From the NCBI GenBank assembly GCA_030612705.1, contig JAUWNI010000007.1, positions 1-60,128 of the forward strand: 60,128 nt of DNA. The letters are read 5' to 3'. The notes under the pieces were generated by a model. The model did not search any database, had not been told where the DNA came from, and saw only the letters and a program-made list of their open reading frames with translations. Position numbers and translations under genes: made by a program. This document shows, in pieces, positions 8,535-17,090 of the stretch. The stretch is from Phycisphaerae bacterium (lineage in GTDB: Bacteria; Planctomycetota; Phycisphaerae; UBA1845; Fen-1342). Position 1 is the first letter of the stretch. Every line of letters begins with the position of its first letter.

Positions 8535-8802
8535 TGACACAATCTGCGGGACGCGGTCATACCGTCCCGTAGGGACGAAGTGAGCGTAGCCCAGTACGCA
8601 GTGCTGGGACTCATGCGATGCCGAGAAAGCGAGTCCTGTAGGGACGACTGAAGCTTCAATCGTCCCTCCGGGACTCAATGGTGCTCTCAACGATCTACCC
8701 CAGCACTTCGTGCTGGGCTACGTTCAGATGCCCCTCCGGGGCAGATTTGGCCAAAGCTCGGGCAAGAGACGCCCGCAGATTGCGTCACGGATCCCTCAGC
8801 CG
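8521..8802. repeat. Palindromic MITE-like element, family G
   Basis: About 280 bp with terminal inverted repeats: GTCCGTGACACAATCTGCGG on the left is mirrored by CCGCAGATTGCGTCACGGAT on the right. Inner mirrored arms include GTAGCCCAGTACGCAGTGCTGGG and CCCAGCACTTCGTGCTGGGCTAC (each read around a bulge). No coding capacity is apparent. With the tandem repeat it explains the 422-bp gap before the aminotransferase gene. Confidence 0.7.
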
Positions 8803-8899
8803 TGGACGGCTGAGATACGCAAGATATTGGAATAATGGTTACACTACGCGTCGGAAAACTGGCGTCGGGGGATTGTGTTTGAAGCCGTTGAGAGGAAAC

Positions 8900-10048
8900 G
8901 TGGACACTACGCAAACAACAACGACACCCGTACCGCCGCTGAATCTCGCCGCCAACTTCGGGCAGGTTCGCGACGAAGTGCTCGCCGAACTGACGGCGAT
9001 TTGCGAGTCGGGTTATTACGTGCTCGGTCCGAAGGTCGTTGCCTTCGAGGAAGCGTTGTCGGCCTATTGCGGCTGCAACCACGCGCTGGGCGTTTCGTCC
9101 GGTACCGACGCCCTGCTGCTTGCGATGATGACGCTCGGCATCGGTCGCGGCGACGAGGTGATCGTCCCGACGTTCACGTTTTTCGCCACCGCCGGCTGCG
9201 TCGCCCGTCTCGGCGCCCGGCCCGTCTTCTGCGACATCGACCCGGAGACCTACAATCTCGATGTCGGCCAGGTCGAGGAAAAGTTGACGACACGGACCAA
9301 GGCGGTCATTCCCGTGCACCTGTATGGGCAAATAGCCGATATGCGCCCGCTGCTGAACGCCGTCAACCGGCACGGCGTCGCCGTCATCGAGGACGCCGCC
9401 CAGGCGATCGGGGCGCGCGAATCCGGTCCGGAAGGTAAAATGGCTGGCGCGATCGGCACGTTCGGCTGCATCAGCTTCTATCCGACGAAGAATCTCGGCG
9501 CGATCGGCGACGCCGGCGCGCTGTTGACAAACGACGCCAAACTGCACGAGAAAGCCACCAAGTTGCGTTTACACGGCGAAACGTCGCGCTACCGTCACAC
9601 GCTCGTCGGCGGGAACTTTCGCATCGACCCGCTGCAAGCCGCCATTTTGACCATCAAGCTCAAGCGGCTCGATCAGTGGAATGAGCAGCGCCGCCGGCAC
9701 GCCGCCCGCTACGGCGAATTGCTCGAACAGGCCGGCATGGTGCCCGAGCACGTGCGCCTGCCGCGTGAAATCAACGGCACGCACGTTTATCACCAGTACG
9801 TCGTCCGGGTCGCGCGTCGCGACGATTTGTTCAAGCACATGCAAGAGCGGAAGATCGGCGTCGGGATTTACTACCCGATCCCGCTGCACTTGCAGGAGTG
9901 CTTCGCCTATCTGGGTCACAAACCCGGTGACTTCCCCCACGCGGAGAAAGCCGCCGACGAAGTCCTCGGCCTGCCGATGTATCCGGAGTTGACCGAGACG
10001 CAGCAGGATGCCGTCGTCGAAGCGATTGCGGCTTTCTATCGCCGGTAA
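8900..10048 (+). CDS. DegT/DnrJ/EryC1/StrS-family PLP aminotransferase
   Basis: 382 residues, fold-type I PLP enzyme that usually transaminates a keto-sugar nucleotide during surface-sugar synthesis. It shows the family N-terminus PPLNLAANFGQVRDEVL, the substrate/PLP segment LGVSSGTDALLLAMM, VIEDAAQAIGA, and the PLP-lysine motif SFYPTKNLGAIGDAGAL. The open frame extends back to 8678, but that part is repeat sequence. A GTG at 8900 with GAGG upstream is therefore preferred (starts VDTTQTTTTP). It stands alone here, 35 kb from the polysaccharide locus; the exact sugar substrate is unknown. Confidence 0.88.
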   Translation: MDTTQTTTTPVPPLNLAANFGQVRDEVLAELTAICESGYYVLGPKVVAFEEALSAYCGCNHALGVSSGTDALLLAMMTLGIGRGDEVIVPTFTFFATAGCVARLGARPVFCDIDPETYNLDVGQVEEKLTTRTKAVIPVHLYGQIADMRPLLNAVNRHGVAVIEDAAQAIGARESGPEGKMAGAIGTFGCISFYPTKNLGAIGDAGALLTNDAKLHEKATKLRLHGETSRYRHTLVGGNFRIDPLQAAILTIKLKRLDQWNEQRRRHAARYGELLEQAGMVPEHVRLPREINGTHVYHQYVVRVARRDDLFKHMQERKIGVGIYYPIPLHLQECFAYLGHKPGDFPHAEKAADEVLGLPMYPELTETQQDAVVEAIAAFYRR

Positions 10049-10052
10049 CGCA

Positions 10053-10280
10053 CGCCTTTGTCATTTCGATGACAACAGCGAGGGTTGGTACAAGGTGTTA
10101 CGGGCAAGCGTCGCAACCGGCAGCTTGCTCGTGCTTTTCGAGTTCGCACAAACACGGGCAAGGGCCGCGGCGAGCTTCTCTTGTCAATGCGGGCAACGCA
10201 TTGCGCGGCCCTTGCCCGTGCCACCCTCGTTGTCACCCTCTTTGTCACCAAAATCAGTCGCACCCGGTGCGTGCCGATAG
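10053..10280. repeat. Palindromic repeat region with perfect 17-bp hairpin, family F
   Basis: CACGGGCAAGGGCCGCG at 10153-10169 pairs perfectly with 10204-10220. Outside it GACAACAGCGAGGGT mirrors ACCCTCGTTGTC with a 3-base bulge. The element lies between convergent genes and could end both transcripts. No ORF of interest. Confidence 0.65.
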
Positions 10281-10310
10281 AGGCGGCTACCAATCAGAGC
10301 CGTGAACATG

Positions 10311-10910
10311 TTATGCGCTCGGTAGCATCGTTCGGCGGATATATTGGCTGTAGATCGCGCCGATGGGATTGTGGGCCAAAACGCGGTCCTTGGTGATCAG
10401 AGTCGTCACCGGTGCCCGCGAGGTTGTGTTGAAGATCGCGTCGTGGCCGACGCACAGCCCGCAGACGATGTTTAGCTCGGTGCCCGCTTCGTTGAGCAGC
10501 GTGGCCTGGCCGATCGGGTTGCAGGTGGTTTCGTGATCCTGCTCGGGGTGGATCTGCTCGAGGCCGAGCGACTTTTTCGAGATACCGCAGACCTTGCAGC
10601 AGACGGAAACCACCTCGAACTCCCGCGAGAAAATCTCTGCGACGATCTCGGCCTCGGCCGCCAAGCCGATGCAGAACGCGAGCCCGAGCTTGCGGTATTC
10701 CATCTCCTTGGCAAACAGCGCGATCTCGCGGATGCGTGGTTCCCGGCAGTAATGCCGGGCCTCGATCGCGGTGGCGGCTTTGTGCAGCCGCGCGACACGC
10801 TGGTCTTCGTACCGCGCTCGAATCGTCTCGGCATTGCCAAAACAATCCTGCCCGTCTCGGCAATTCCTGGTTTGACACGCCGCACAGACGGGCGTTGCTT
10901 GACCGGTCAT
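10311..10910 (-). CDS. DUF1847 cysteine-rich protein
   Basis: 199 residues, matching the DUF1847 family by its Cys pattern: CAACQTRNC followed by DC near the N-terminus, GLAFCIGLAAEAEIV, SVCCKVCGISK, TTCNPIGQA, and VCGLCVGHD. It presumably binds a metal or an iron-sulfur centre; the biochemical role of the family is not established. It is predicted cytosolic, with no signal or membrane segment. AAGGAG lies 8 bases before the ATG. The next gene on the same strand (SGNH hydrolase) ends 22 bases upstream, so the two may share a transcript. Confidence 0.85.
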   Translation of the reverse strand: MTGQATPVCAACQTRNCRDGQDCFGNAETIRARYEDQRVARLHKAATAIEARHYCREPRIREIALFAKEMEYRKLGLAFCIGLAAEAEIVAEIFSREFEVVSVCCKVCGISKKSLGLEQIHPEQDHETTCNPIGQATLLNEAGTELNIVCGLCVGHDAIFNTTSRAPVTTLITKDRVLAHNPIGAIYSQYIRRTMLPSA

Positions 10911-10932
10911 CGGTTCACTCCTTCAGTGGCGG

Positions 10933-12030
10933 CTATGGTCCAGCGGGTTGATCGTTGGAGATTTCAAGCGCCTCTTGCAGAATAGGCAATAGCGTGTCCG
11001 CGATCAATTCGCAGCCGGCGGGGCTTGCGTGGACGACGTCGAGGAACAGATTCTTTTCGCCGTGCACTCGAAATACCGGTACCAAATTAACAAGCCGAAC
11101 GTGTTCGGAGCGCGCGACGCGCAATAGTGCGACTTGCTTTGGGAGCATTTCCTGTTGCTCAAATTGGGCAAAGTGCGGCCACACCACCAGGATCGGCTCG
11201 GCGCCGTGCAACCGGCACCAACTCAACATGCCGCGGATTTGTTCATTGAACTCGGCGTTGGTCAGGCGCGGGCGCGGCGGGCGGTCCGGGGTGGTCGGTT
11301 CGGCCTCACCTTGCGGCAGCAGTTGCCGCAACAGTTCGACGAACCGGAACCGGTTTATGAATCGGGAGCGTTCCGCCGCGATCAGCTCGGCATGTTCGAT
11401 ATCGCTCAGATGATCCCAGGGCAGGTGGTCGTTATAGCCGAAGGTGATAACGACGGCGTCCGGCCGAACGTCGGGCCGGAGTTGTTCGAGTTCGACACGT
11501 CCCTGGTATGCGGAATAAGCCGGCACGGCGGCGTTGACGCATCGGACGTTTTTCAACCGGTTTTGGAGCAATGCCGGGAACGTTTGGTCGTCCTCAACGC
11601 CGAGGCCGAACGTGCAGGAGTCGCCGAGGAATAGAACCCGTTTTCGGGCCGAGTTCACCGGCGGCATTCGTCGCAGGCCCGCGTTGTTGGTCGAGACGGA
11701 GTAGCGGATCGGCGGCCAGTTGCCGAGTTGTCCGGAGACCAGGTACGCGTTCAGATTCGGTTTGAGCTTCCAGAAGAGCTCATCGTCGGCCATGAGGATA
11801 TCGCTCAGGGCTGTAAAGCCGATTCCCTCGGCGCGCTTGCAGCGATACTCCCAGCGGGCGTTGGGCGTGATTCGCAGGAAGACTCGGCTGGCACACTCCA
11901 ACAACGTCAGGGCCGCCAGAACGGTGATAAGCGAAAAGAGCACCTTCATGCGCCGGGTTAATCGCGGGCGTTCGGGGGCGCGGTCCCCGGCGGCTTGGAT
12001 TTCGTCGTTCTGGCGATCATTAGACTGCAT
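10933..12030 (-). CDS. Membrane-anchored SGNH/GDSL-type hydrolase
   Basis: 365 residues. An N-terminal membrane helix (about residues 27-47) follows a basic start (RRMKVLF). The catalytic domain shows block I RVLFLGDSCTFGLGV with the nucleophile Ser, a Gly in NAAVPAYSAYQ (block II), Asn in FGYNDHLPW (block III), and the Asp-His pair in LDVVHASPAGC (block V). Such proteins are esterases or acyl-modifiers of surface polysaccharide. The catalytic part probably sits outside the cytoplasmic membrane. Substrate unknown. Confidence 0.85.
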   Translation of the reverse strand: MQSNDRQNDEIQAAGDRAPERPRLTRRMKVLFSLITVLAALTLLECASRVFLRITPNARWEYRCKRAEGIGFTALSDILMADDELFWKLKPNLNAYLVSGQLGNWPPIRYSVSTNNAGLRRMPPVNSARKRVLFLGDSCTFGLGVEDDQTFPALLQNRLKNVRCVNAAVPAYSAYQGRVELEQLRPDVRPDAVVITFGYNDHLPWDHLSDIEHAELIAAERSRFINRFRFVELLRQLLPQGEAEPTTPDRPPRPRLTNAEFNEQIRGMLSWCRLHGAEPILVVWPHFAQFEQQEMLPKQVALLRVARSEHVRLVNLVPVFRVHGEKNLFLDVVHASPAGCELIADTLLPILQEALEISNDQPAGP

Positions 12031-12102
12031 TGTGTGACCGCGTCTCCGGGTGCTTGTCGTGTTGAAGCTCTCGTCCGCGTGCTAGAGCGGTTTCAGAAAT
12101 AG

Positions 12103-12219
12103 TGTAGCGGCCGACGCCCCTGTCGGCCGATCCCGTGAGCGGTTGTTTTCCCGTACTCTACGGCCGACACGGGGGTCGGCCGCTACAGTCTGTGGGCGCC
12201 GCCGATTTTTGCGGCGGAC
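12103..12219. repeat. Palindromic element, family B (copy 1)
   Basis: Starts TGTAGCGGCCGACGCCCCTG and ends with GGTCGGCCGCTACAG then a GCCGATTTTTGCGGCGG tail. Related copies lie at 27179-27321, 30440-30571 and 59882-59917. It occupies the gap between the nitroreductase and SGNH-hydrolase genes. Confidence 0.7.
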
Positions 12220-12237
12220 TTAAGGTACGAGCTTCGC

Positions 12238-12777
12238 TTATTTGTGGCCGTAGCGATCCGTGCTGAAGATTTCATCGGCGCCTTTGCGTCGGGATTCGTC
12301 CAGCGGGAAGTTCAGGTCCGCCGATGCGGGGTAGCCCAGCGGCGTCATGGCCACGACCTTCACGTGCTCCGGGACTTCCAGCAGGCGCTTGACCTTCTCT
12401 TCGCTGAACGCGCCGATCCAGCAGGTTCCCAGGCCCTCGGTCACCGCCGCCAACGTGAGGTGGTCGAAAGCGATGGCGATGTCGATGTCGGTGCTGTTGC
12501 CATAGCCGCCCATGACTTTGTACGCCTGCTCGGGTAATCCGCAGCCGACGACGGTGACCGGTGCCTCGGCCATGAAAAGCTGATCGTTGGCGGCCTCGGC
12601 CACCTTGCGGCGCAGCGCCGCGTCGGTCACCAAGATAAATCGCCACGGCTGGAAATTACACGCCGACGGGGCGTAACGCAGGGCCAGCTTCATGCGCTCC
12701 ATAACGTCGTCGGGGATCGGACGAGAGGAATACGATCGCACGCTCCGTCGGGTCTTGATTGCGTCGAACACGTCCAT
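12238..12777 (-). CDS. Nitroreductase-family flavoprotein
   Basis: 179 residues, normal for small FMN-dependent nitroreductases. It opens MDVFDAIKTRRSVRSYSSRP (phosphate-binding Arg cluster), then ALRYAPSACNFQPWRFILV, and ends with the family segment MTPLGYPA. These enzymes use NAD(P)H to reduce nitro, quinone or related groups; the physiological substrate cannot be told. GGAGAG precedes the ATG. Single gene, not clearly in an operon. Confidence 0.9.
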   Translation of the reverse strand: MDVFDAIKTRRSVRSYSSRPIPDDVMERMKLALRYAPSACNFQPWRFILVTDAALRRKVAEAANDQLFMAEAPVTVVGCGLPEQAYKVMGGYGNSTDIDIAIAFDHLTLAAVTEGLGTCWIGAFSEEKVKRLLEVPEHVKVVAMTPLGYPASADLNFPLDESRRKGADEIFSTDRYGHK

Positions 12778-12837
12778 AGTAACTCTCCTCGAGTTGTGTC
12801 GGTCTCGAAGATATCCCTATGGTGTGGGATCCGTCAA

Positions 12838-12971
12838 ACAGAGCCGCCGTGTCCCCACGCCGGATTCCGGACTGAGGACAGCCCGGCTCTGCTTGGAAAG
12901 GGGTGCGTTCCTAAAGCAGAGCCGGGGCGCCCCCGCCCCGGTCAGCCGGACCGAGGACGGTCCGGCTCTGC
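12838..12971. repeat. Paired hairpin repeats, family C
   Basis: Two adjacent palindromes, 12838-12892 and 12916-12971, each framed by GCAGAGCCGG-type and CCGGCTCTGC-type arms. A third copy of the 55-bp unit is at 30593-30647. The rest of the 494-bp gap before 13272 holds another weak palindrome (12997-13066, GTGCCATGCCC / GCATGGCACCC) and the coding-like fragment listed separately. Confidence 0.7.
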
Positions 12972-13163
12972 TCTGAGGGACCTTCGCCTGCTCACCAAAC
13001 GCGGTGTGCCATGCCCTCGCGTAAGCGTGGGCATGCTTAACCGCTGCGCGTGAAAGCATGGCACCCGGCGATTCGCCGCGGTCTCGAGCTGGTCCAGGCG
13101 TGGCAGAACCGCGCCTACGCAGCTATAGTACGGTACGTGTAAGCAGAATTGAGAACCGTAAGG

Positions 13164-13246
13164 TCACCGAACCGCGTCGAGGATGCCGGTAATCTCGTCG
13201 TCGCTGACTCCTTCGGCACAGTATTCGCGCCGAAACCAACCAGGAG
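13164..13246 (-). pseudogene. Possible 3' fragment of a lost gene
   Basis: On the minus strand the frame reads ...WFRREYCAEGVSDDEITGIL then DAVR and a stop, with a natural-looking C-terminal helix. The frame has no start or body upstream; the channel gene begins at 13272 on the other strand. Family unknown. A chance match is quite possible. Confidence 0.25.
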
Positions 13247-13271
13247 ACGTTGGCCTGGAAAGGGAGGCCCC

Positions 13272-14177
13272 ATGGCGCCTGACCAAGACCCCACCGTGAT
13301 TTCAGCGCGCAAGGTTACATCGCTCCCCGGGCAGCCAAACGCTCAACTGGCCACGTTCGCTCACGAGGACTGTCACGGTCTCACCATCGACAACGCCGAG
13401 CTTCGACGCTGTGTCTTCTCGAACGTAGACGCACGAGAGTCCACGATTACTGGCGGCCGTATTCGGCGGACGATCTTTCGTGATTGCTACCTTCATAGCG
13501 TGAAGTTCGACGGAGTTGACCTCATGGGGAGTGAGTTTTGGAATTGCAACCTCAGATACGCCACCTTCGACCGTTGCAAGATGTGGTTCGTGACGTTCCA
13601 TGGCTGCGATCTTGACTACGACCACCTCATCTCCTGCCTCCCGCCGGAAAAAAGCGAGCCTAACATGCGTGTCCGAATACTCCGCTCGTTGCGCGAAAAC
13701 GCCACGGGGCGGGGCGAGAGCGCCATTGCTGATCACCTGCTCCTGTTTGAGTTGAGTGCGGAGCGCCGGCACTTGTTGAACCTAGTCCTGATTGCAGGCG
13801 ACTATTACAAGAAATTCACTCCTGGGCAGCGCATCTCCGCCCTTGTCTCTCTCGTCCTACATTACCTTCAGTTGGGCATCTGGGGCTATGGGCTGCGCGT
13901 AAAGAACCTCATGATCTCTGCTCTTGTTCTGGTTCTAATCTTCGCTTTGTGTCTCTCATCGTGCGAAGCCGAGTACCGATTGCCCAATAACGATGTCGGT
14001 TCCGTTGGCTTCATCGAGGCAGTATATATCGCTATGGCGAGCTTCTCGACCGTGGGCGCGGGCGACTTCCTGCCCAACGGTCCTTTCCCCAGGTTCATCG
14101 CTGTTCTGGCAAGCGTCTGCGGAACGCTTTTCCTCGGTGCTTTGGCAGCTACGATCTACCGTCGGATACGACGTTGA
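13272..14177 (+). CDS. Pentapeptide-repeat protein fused to a two-TM potassium-channel-like pore
   Basis: 301 residues. Residues about 36-115 are pentapeptide repeats: LRRCVFSNVDARESTITGGR and similar, ending near FHGCDLDYDH. A helical linker follows. The C-terminus has two hydrophobic helices (about 215-235 and 272-295) flanking a pore-loop sequence ASFSTVGAGDFLPNGPF. The filter motif is TVGAGD (260-265) rather than the usual TVGYGD, so ion selectivity may be altered. An in-frame ATG at 13149 exists, but GGGAGG before the ATG at 13272 decides the start. Its stop overlaps the next gene's start (TGATG). Inner-membrane location is expected. The fusion and its neighbours suggest an accessory, possibly defensive, module; function is not established. 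Confidence 0.8.
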   Translation: MAPDQDPTVISARKVTSLPGQPNAQLATFAHEDCHGLTIDNAELRRCVFSNVDARESTITGGRIRRTIFRDCYLHSVKFDGVDLMGSEFWNCNLRYATFDRCKMWFVTFHGCDLDYDHLISCLPPEKSEPNMRVRILRSLRENATGRGESAIADHLLLFELSAERRHLLNLVLIAGDYYKKFTPGQRISALVSLVLHYLQLGIWGYGLRVKNLMISALVLVLIFALCLSSCEAEYRLPNNDVGSVGFIEAVYIAMASFSTVGAGDFLPNGPFPRFIAVLASVCGTLFLGALAATIYRRIRR

Positions 14178-14872
14178 TGGACCTCGACCCCGGAGTCATA
14201 TCGCTAGCCGTATTCGGATCACAGGCCCGCGGCGACGCGGATGAATCGTCGGACTTGGACGTCTGTGCCATCGTCGAACCTAGCGACTTTGACACGTTAG
14301 TTTCACTGAGGTCAGTCGTAGCGGACACTATGGCTTGTCCGCAGGAAGACGTTTCGATCTTCCCGACGCAAATCGTCGAGTCAATGGTGCATGACGGGTC
14401 CCTGCTTCTGTGGCACATTCGAGTGGAGGGGCGCATTCTCTACGATCGCGACAGGTGGTTTTCAAAGGTCCTGACGAGGCTGCAACCCTACGGGGGCTAC
14501 GGCGCCGACATCGTGCTATACGAGCATGTCCTGCGTGGCTGCGAGAGGGAGCTGTGCTGCAACGGTCCAAACGAGTTTGACTTGCACGTGCTCTACACGA
14601 TTGCGAGAAACCTCTGCATCCTGCTGACGGTTGGCAAGGGCGCACCTGCGTTTGGTCGTGTGGGTGCCTATGAAAAAGCGAAGACGCTGTCTCCTGTTCT
14701 CCCCCTCGACGACCATACATTCAGAGAACTCGTTGGTTGGCACTTGGTCTACATTCGGGGCGCAACGGGTAGCCAGCGCCTTCCCGATCGCGAACGTGCG
14801 GTGGAGATGGTGCGAGAAGTTGACGCCCTACTCCGCTGTGTGAGAAGCGAGACAGAATGCTACAGCATATAA
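14177..14872 (+). CDS. MNT-type nucleotidyltransferase with helical C-terminal domain
   Basis: 231 residues. The N-terminus has the minimal nucleotidyltransferase signature: FGSQARGDADESSDLDV with Gly14, Ser15, Asp26 and Asp28, and a third candidate acid at Asp58 (EDVSIF). Residues about 110-225 are alpha-helical and resemble HEPN-type partners (ARNLCILLTVGKG). MNT proteins transfer nucleotides to small molecules, proteins or RNA; many act as antitoxins that AMPylate HEPN toxins. Here it is translationally coupled to the channel gene (TGATG) and overlaps the next gene by 16 bases. Standalone sugar or aminoglycoside nucleotidyltransferase activity is the alternative. Confidence 0.75.
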   Translation: MDLDPGVISLAVFGSQARGDADESSDLDVCAIVEPSDFDTLVSLRSVVADTMACPQEDVSIFPTQIVESMVHDGSLLLWHIRVEGRILYDRDRWFSKVLTRLQPYGGYGADIVLYEHVLRGCERELCCNGPNEFDLHVLYTIARNLCILLTVGKGAPAFGRVGAYEKAKTLSPVLPLDDHTFRELVGWHLVYIRGATGSQRLPDRERAVEMVREVDALLRCVRSETECYSI

Positions 14873-15252
14873 ACACATTGACCCGGCTGGCTGATGAGCT
14901 CAAACGGGAGGAGATCGCACTTGACTTTGCAGTGCGCGTAGAGATCGAGAGAGCGTTGTTTTTGACCGCGAAGCAGATTTCTCGATTGCACGGTGGTATC
15001 GACTTGCGTTCACTGACCGACATTGGACACGCTGTTTCCGTTTCAGCGGCGGGCAGTGACCGGTCATCGCCCCAAATGGCTCTCCAGCTCGCCCGCGAGG
15101 TCCGAGCGATTCTCTCGAAGGTGATGAGCGGATCGCATTACGAGTACTGGGATTTAGCGACAGACAGATCTGGGCGCAATAGCGTGGTCGTCACACTTGC
15201 AGAGCAAATCGCATTGTACGCGAGATTCATCGCCGAGTTGACACCGGGTTAG
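14857..15252 (+). CDS. Small helical protein of unknown function, third gene of the channel-MNT operon
   Basis: 131 residues, not recognised. It is predicted soluble and mostly helical, with no signal, membrane segment or Cys. A segment RSLTDIGH has the spacing of an R-x6-H motif, which is within the range of HEPN RNase motifs, but this alone is weak. It begins inside the nucleotidyltransferase gene (16-base overlap), so the three genes form a tight operon that ends here. It could be a HEPN-like toxin partner of the MNT protein or simply a structural partner. Confidence 0.6.
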   Translation: MLQHINTLTRLADELKREEIALDFAVRVEIERALFLTAKQISRLHGGIDLRSLTDIGHAVSVSAAGSDRSSPQMALQLAREVRAILSKVMSGSHYEYWDLATDRSGRNSVVVTLAEQIALYARFIAELTPG

Positions 15253-15353
15253 GTCAGATGGCACGATCGAATCGCTGAAAACCCCGGCCACCGCCCGCGA
15301 CCTCGATCTGATCCATGGGCGTGCAGACAGGCACGATCTCGTCGGGATCCTTG

Positions 15354-16907
15354 CTAATCCCCGAATTTGATGCCCTGGGCCAATGGAAGCTCCGTGGACC
15401 AGTTGATCGTGTTTGTCTGACGGCGCATGTAGGCTTTCCAGGCGTCGGAGCCGGATTCGCGGCCGCCGCCGGTTTCTTTTTCGCCGCCGAAGGCGCCGCC
15501 GATCTCGGCGCCGCTGGTGCCGATGTTGACGTTGGCGATTCCGCAGTCGCTGCCGGCGTGGGCGAGGAAGCGTTCGGTTTCGAGCATGTTGGTGCTGAAG
15601 ATTGCCGAGCTGAGGCCCTGCGGGACGTCGTTGTGGTAGTGGATGGCTTCGTCGACCTCGTCCACAGCCGAGGCGGCTGTGCTACCCTTGCCGTAGCCAA
15701 TGATGTAGAGGATCGGGGCGAAGGTTTCCTCCTGGACGATCTGGAACTCGTTTTTGACGTCGGCGATACAGGGTTTGACGTAGTGGCCGCCGGGGTAGTC
15801 GGGGCCGTCGAGTTTTTCGCCGCCGTAGAGGATATCGCCGCCTTCTTCCTTGATGCGGCCGAGGGCGGTTTGCATGTCTTTGACGGCATCGAGCGTGACG
15901 AGCGGGCCCATCAGCGTGTCGTCCTTGCGCGGGTCGCCGATCTTGATGCCTTCGTAGGCGGTGATCAGGCGTTTGACCAGCTCGTCTCTGACAGCGTTGT
16001 GGACGATGATTCGGCGGGTGCTGGTGCAGCGCTGGCCGGCGGTGCCGACGGCGCCGAAGAGGATCGCCGGCAGGGTCAAGTCCATGTTCGCGCTGGGCGT
16101 GACGATGATGGCGTTGTTGCCGCCGAGCTCGAGGATCGTGCGGCCGAGTCGTTTGCCGACGACCTCGCCGACGCGGTAGCCCATCTCGCAACTGCCGGTG
16201 GCGGAAACGAGCGGGAGGCGTCTATCGTGCAGCAGTTTTTCGCCGATGGTCGAGCCCTTGCCGACGGTGAGCGAGAAAATGGCCGGGTCGACGTCGTTTT
16301 CCTTGCAGACTTGCTGGGCGATCTTGGTGCAGGCGATGGCGGTCAGCGGCGTCTTGGAAGCGGGTTTCCAGAGCGTGCTATCGCCGCAGGTGGCCGCGAT
16401 CGCGGAATTCCAGGCCCAGACGGCGACGGGGAAGTTGAAGGCGCTGATGACGCCGACGACGCCGAGCGGGTGCCATTGCTCGTACATGCGGTGGTGGAAG
16501 CGCTCCGAGTGCATGGTCAGGCCGTATAGTTGGCGAGACAGGCCGCAGGCGAAGTCGCAGATGTCGATCATCTCCTGCACTTCGCCCTCACCCTCGGCGA
16601 TGATCTTGCCCATCTCGAGCGTGACGAGGGCGCCGAGTTCCTGCTTGACCTCGCGCAGGCGGACGCCGAGTTGGCGGACTACCTCGCCGCGTCGGGGAGC
16701 GGGTACTTCGCGCCAGTTGAGGAAAGCTTGGTGGGCGCGGTTGACGATTTTGTCGTATTCGTCTTCGGTGACTTGTTTGACGCCGGCGATTATCGAGCCG
16801 TCGATCGGGGAGATGACGTCGAGGGTGGGGCCGGAGCCGATCCATTCGCCGTTAAAGCCACCGAGGTTTTCGTTTTCGATTCCGAGGGTCTTGAGGAAGT
16901 TGCTCAT
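15354..16907 (-). CDS. ALDH7-family aldehyde dehydrogenase (piperideine-6-carboxylate / aminoadipate semialdehyde type)
   Basis: 517 residues, NAD-dependent aldehyde dehydrogenase resembling antiquitin and AmaB/Pcd enzymes, which oxidise alpha-aminoadipic semialdehyde in lysine catabolism. It shows the substrate-loop segment ISAFNFPVAVWAWNSAIA, the cofactor part TLWKPASKTPLTA, the general-base Glu in TILELGGNNAII, the nucleophile Cys in GTAGQRCTSTRR, and a C-terminal GGAFGGEKETGGGRESGSD typical of ALDH7. AGGTG lies 6 bases before the ATG. It is divergent from the formate dehydrogenase genes, sharing a 439-bp intergenic region. Other lysine-pathway genes are not in the window, so substrate is inferred from family only. 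Confidence 0.88.
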   Translation of the reverse strand: MSNFLKTLGIENENLGGFNGEWIGSGPTLDVISPIDGSIIAGVKQVTEDEYDKIVNRAHQAFLNWREVPAPRRGEVVRQLGVRLREVKQELGALVTLEMGKIIAEGEGEVQEMIDICDFACGLSRQLYGLTMHSERFHHRMYEQWHPLGVVGVISAFNFPVAVWAWNSAIAATCGDSTLWKPASKTPLTAIACTKIAQQVCKENDVDPAIFSLTVGKGSTIGEKLLHDRRLPLVSATGSCEMGYRVGEVVGKRLGRTILELGGNNAIIVTPSANMDLTLPAILFGAVGTAGQRCTSTRRIIVHNAVRDELVKRLITAYEGIKIGDPRKDDTLMGPLVTLDAVKDMQTALGRIKEEGGDILYGGEKLDGPDYPGGHYVKPCIADVKNEFQIVQEETFAPILYIIGYGKGSTAASAVDEVDEAIHYHNDVPQGLSSAIFSTNMLETERFLAHAGSDCGIANVNIGTSGAEIGGAFGGEKETGGGRESGSDAWKAYMRRQTNTINWSTELPLAQGIKFGD

Positions 16908-17090
16908 CGTTACACCTGTTTGCCTATCGTTGTGATCGCATATTTTTCGGCTGAAACGTCAGCCGCCGCTTCCGAACGCAAGCCGCCAGTGTAGCGAAAA
17001 GGGGTAGCCGGGGCCATGGGGGCCGAATCGGCCGTTTCAGCGGATGATGTCGGGGGTGAAAAACAACGTTGCCGAGTCCATTGATTGGTT

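Noticed and set aside
15315..16529. 404-codon plus-strand open frame opposite the aldehyde dehydrogenase
   Set aside because: Ala/Gly/Asp-rich shadow frame; the minus strand carries every ALDH motif.
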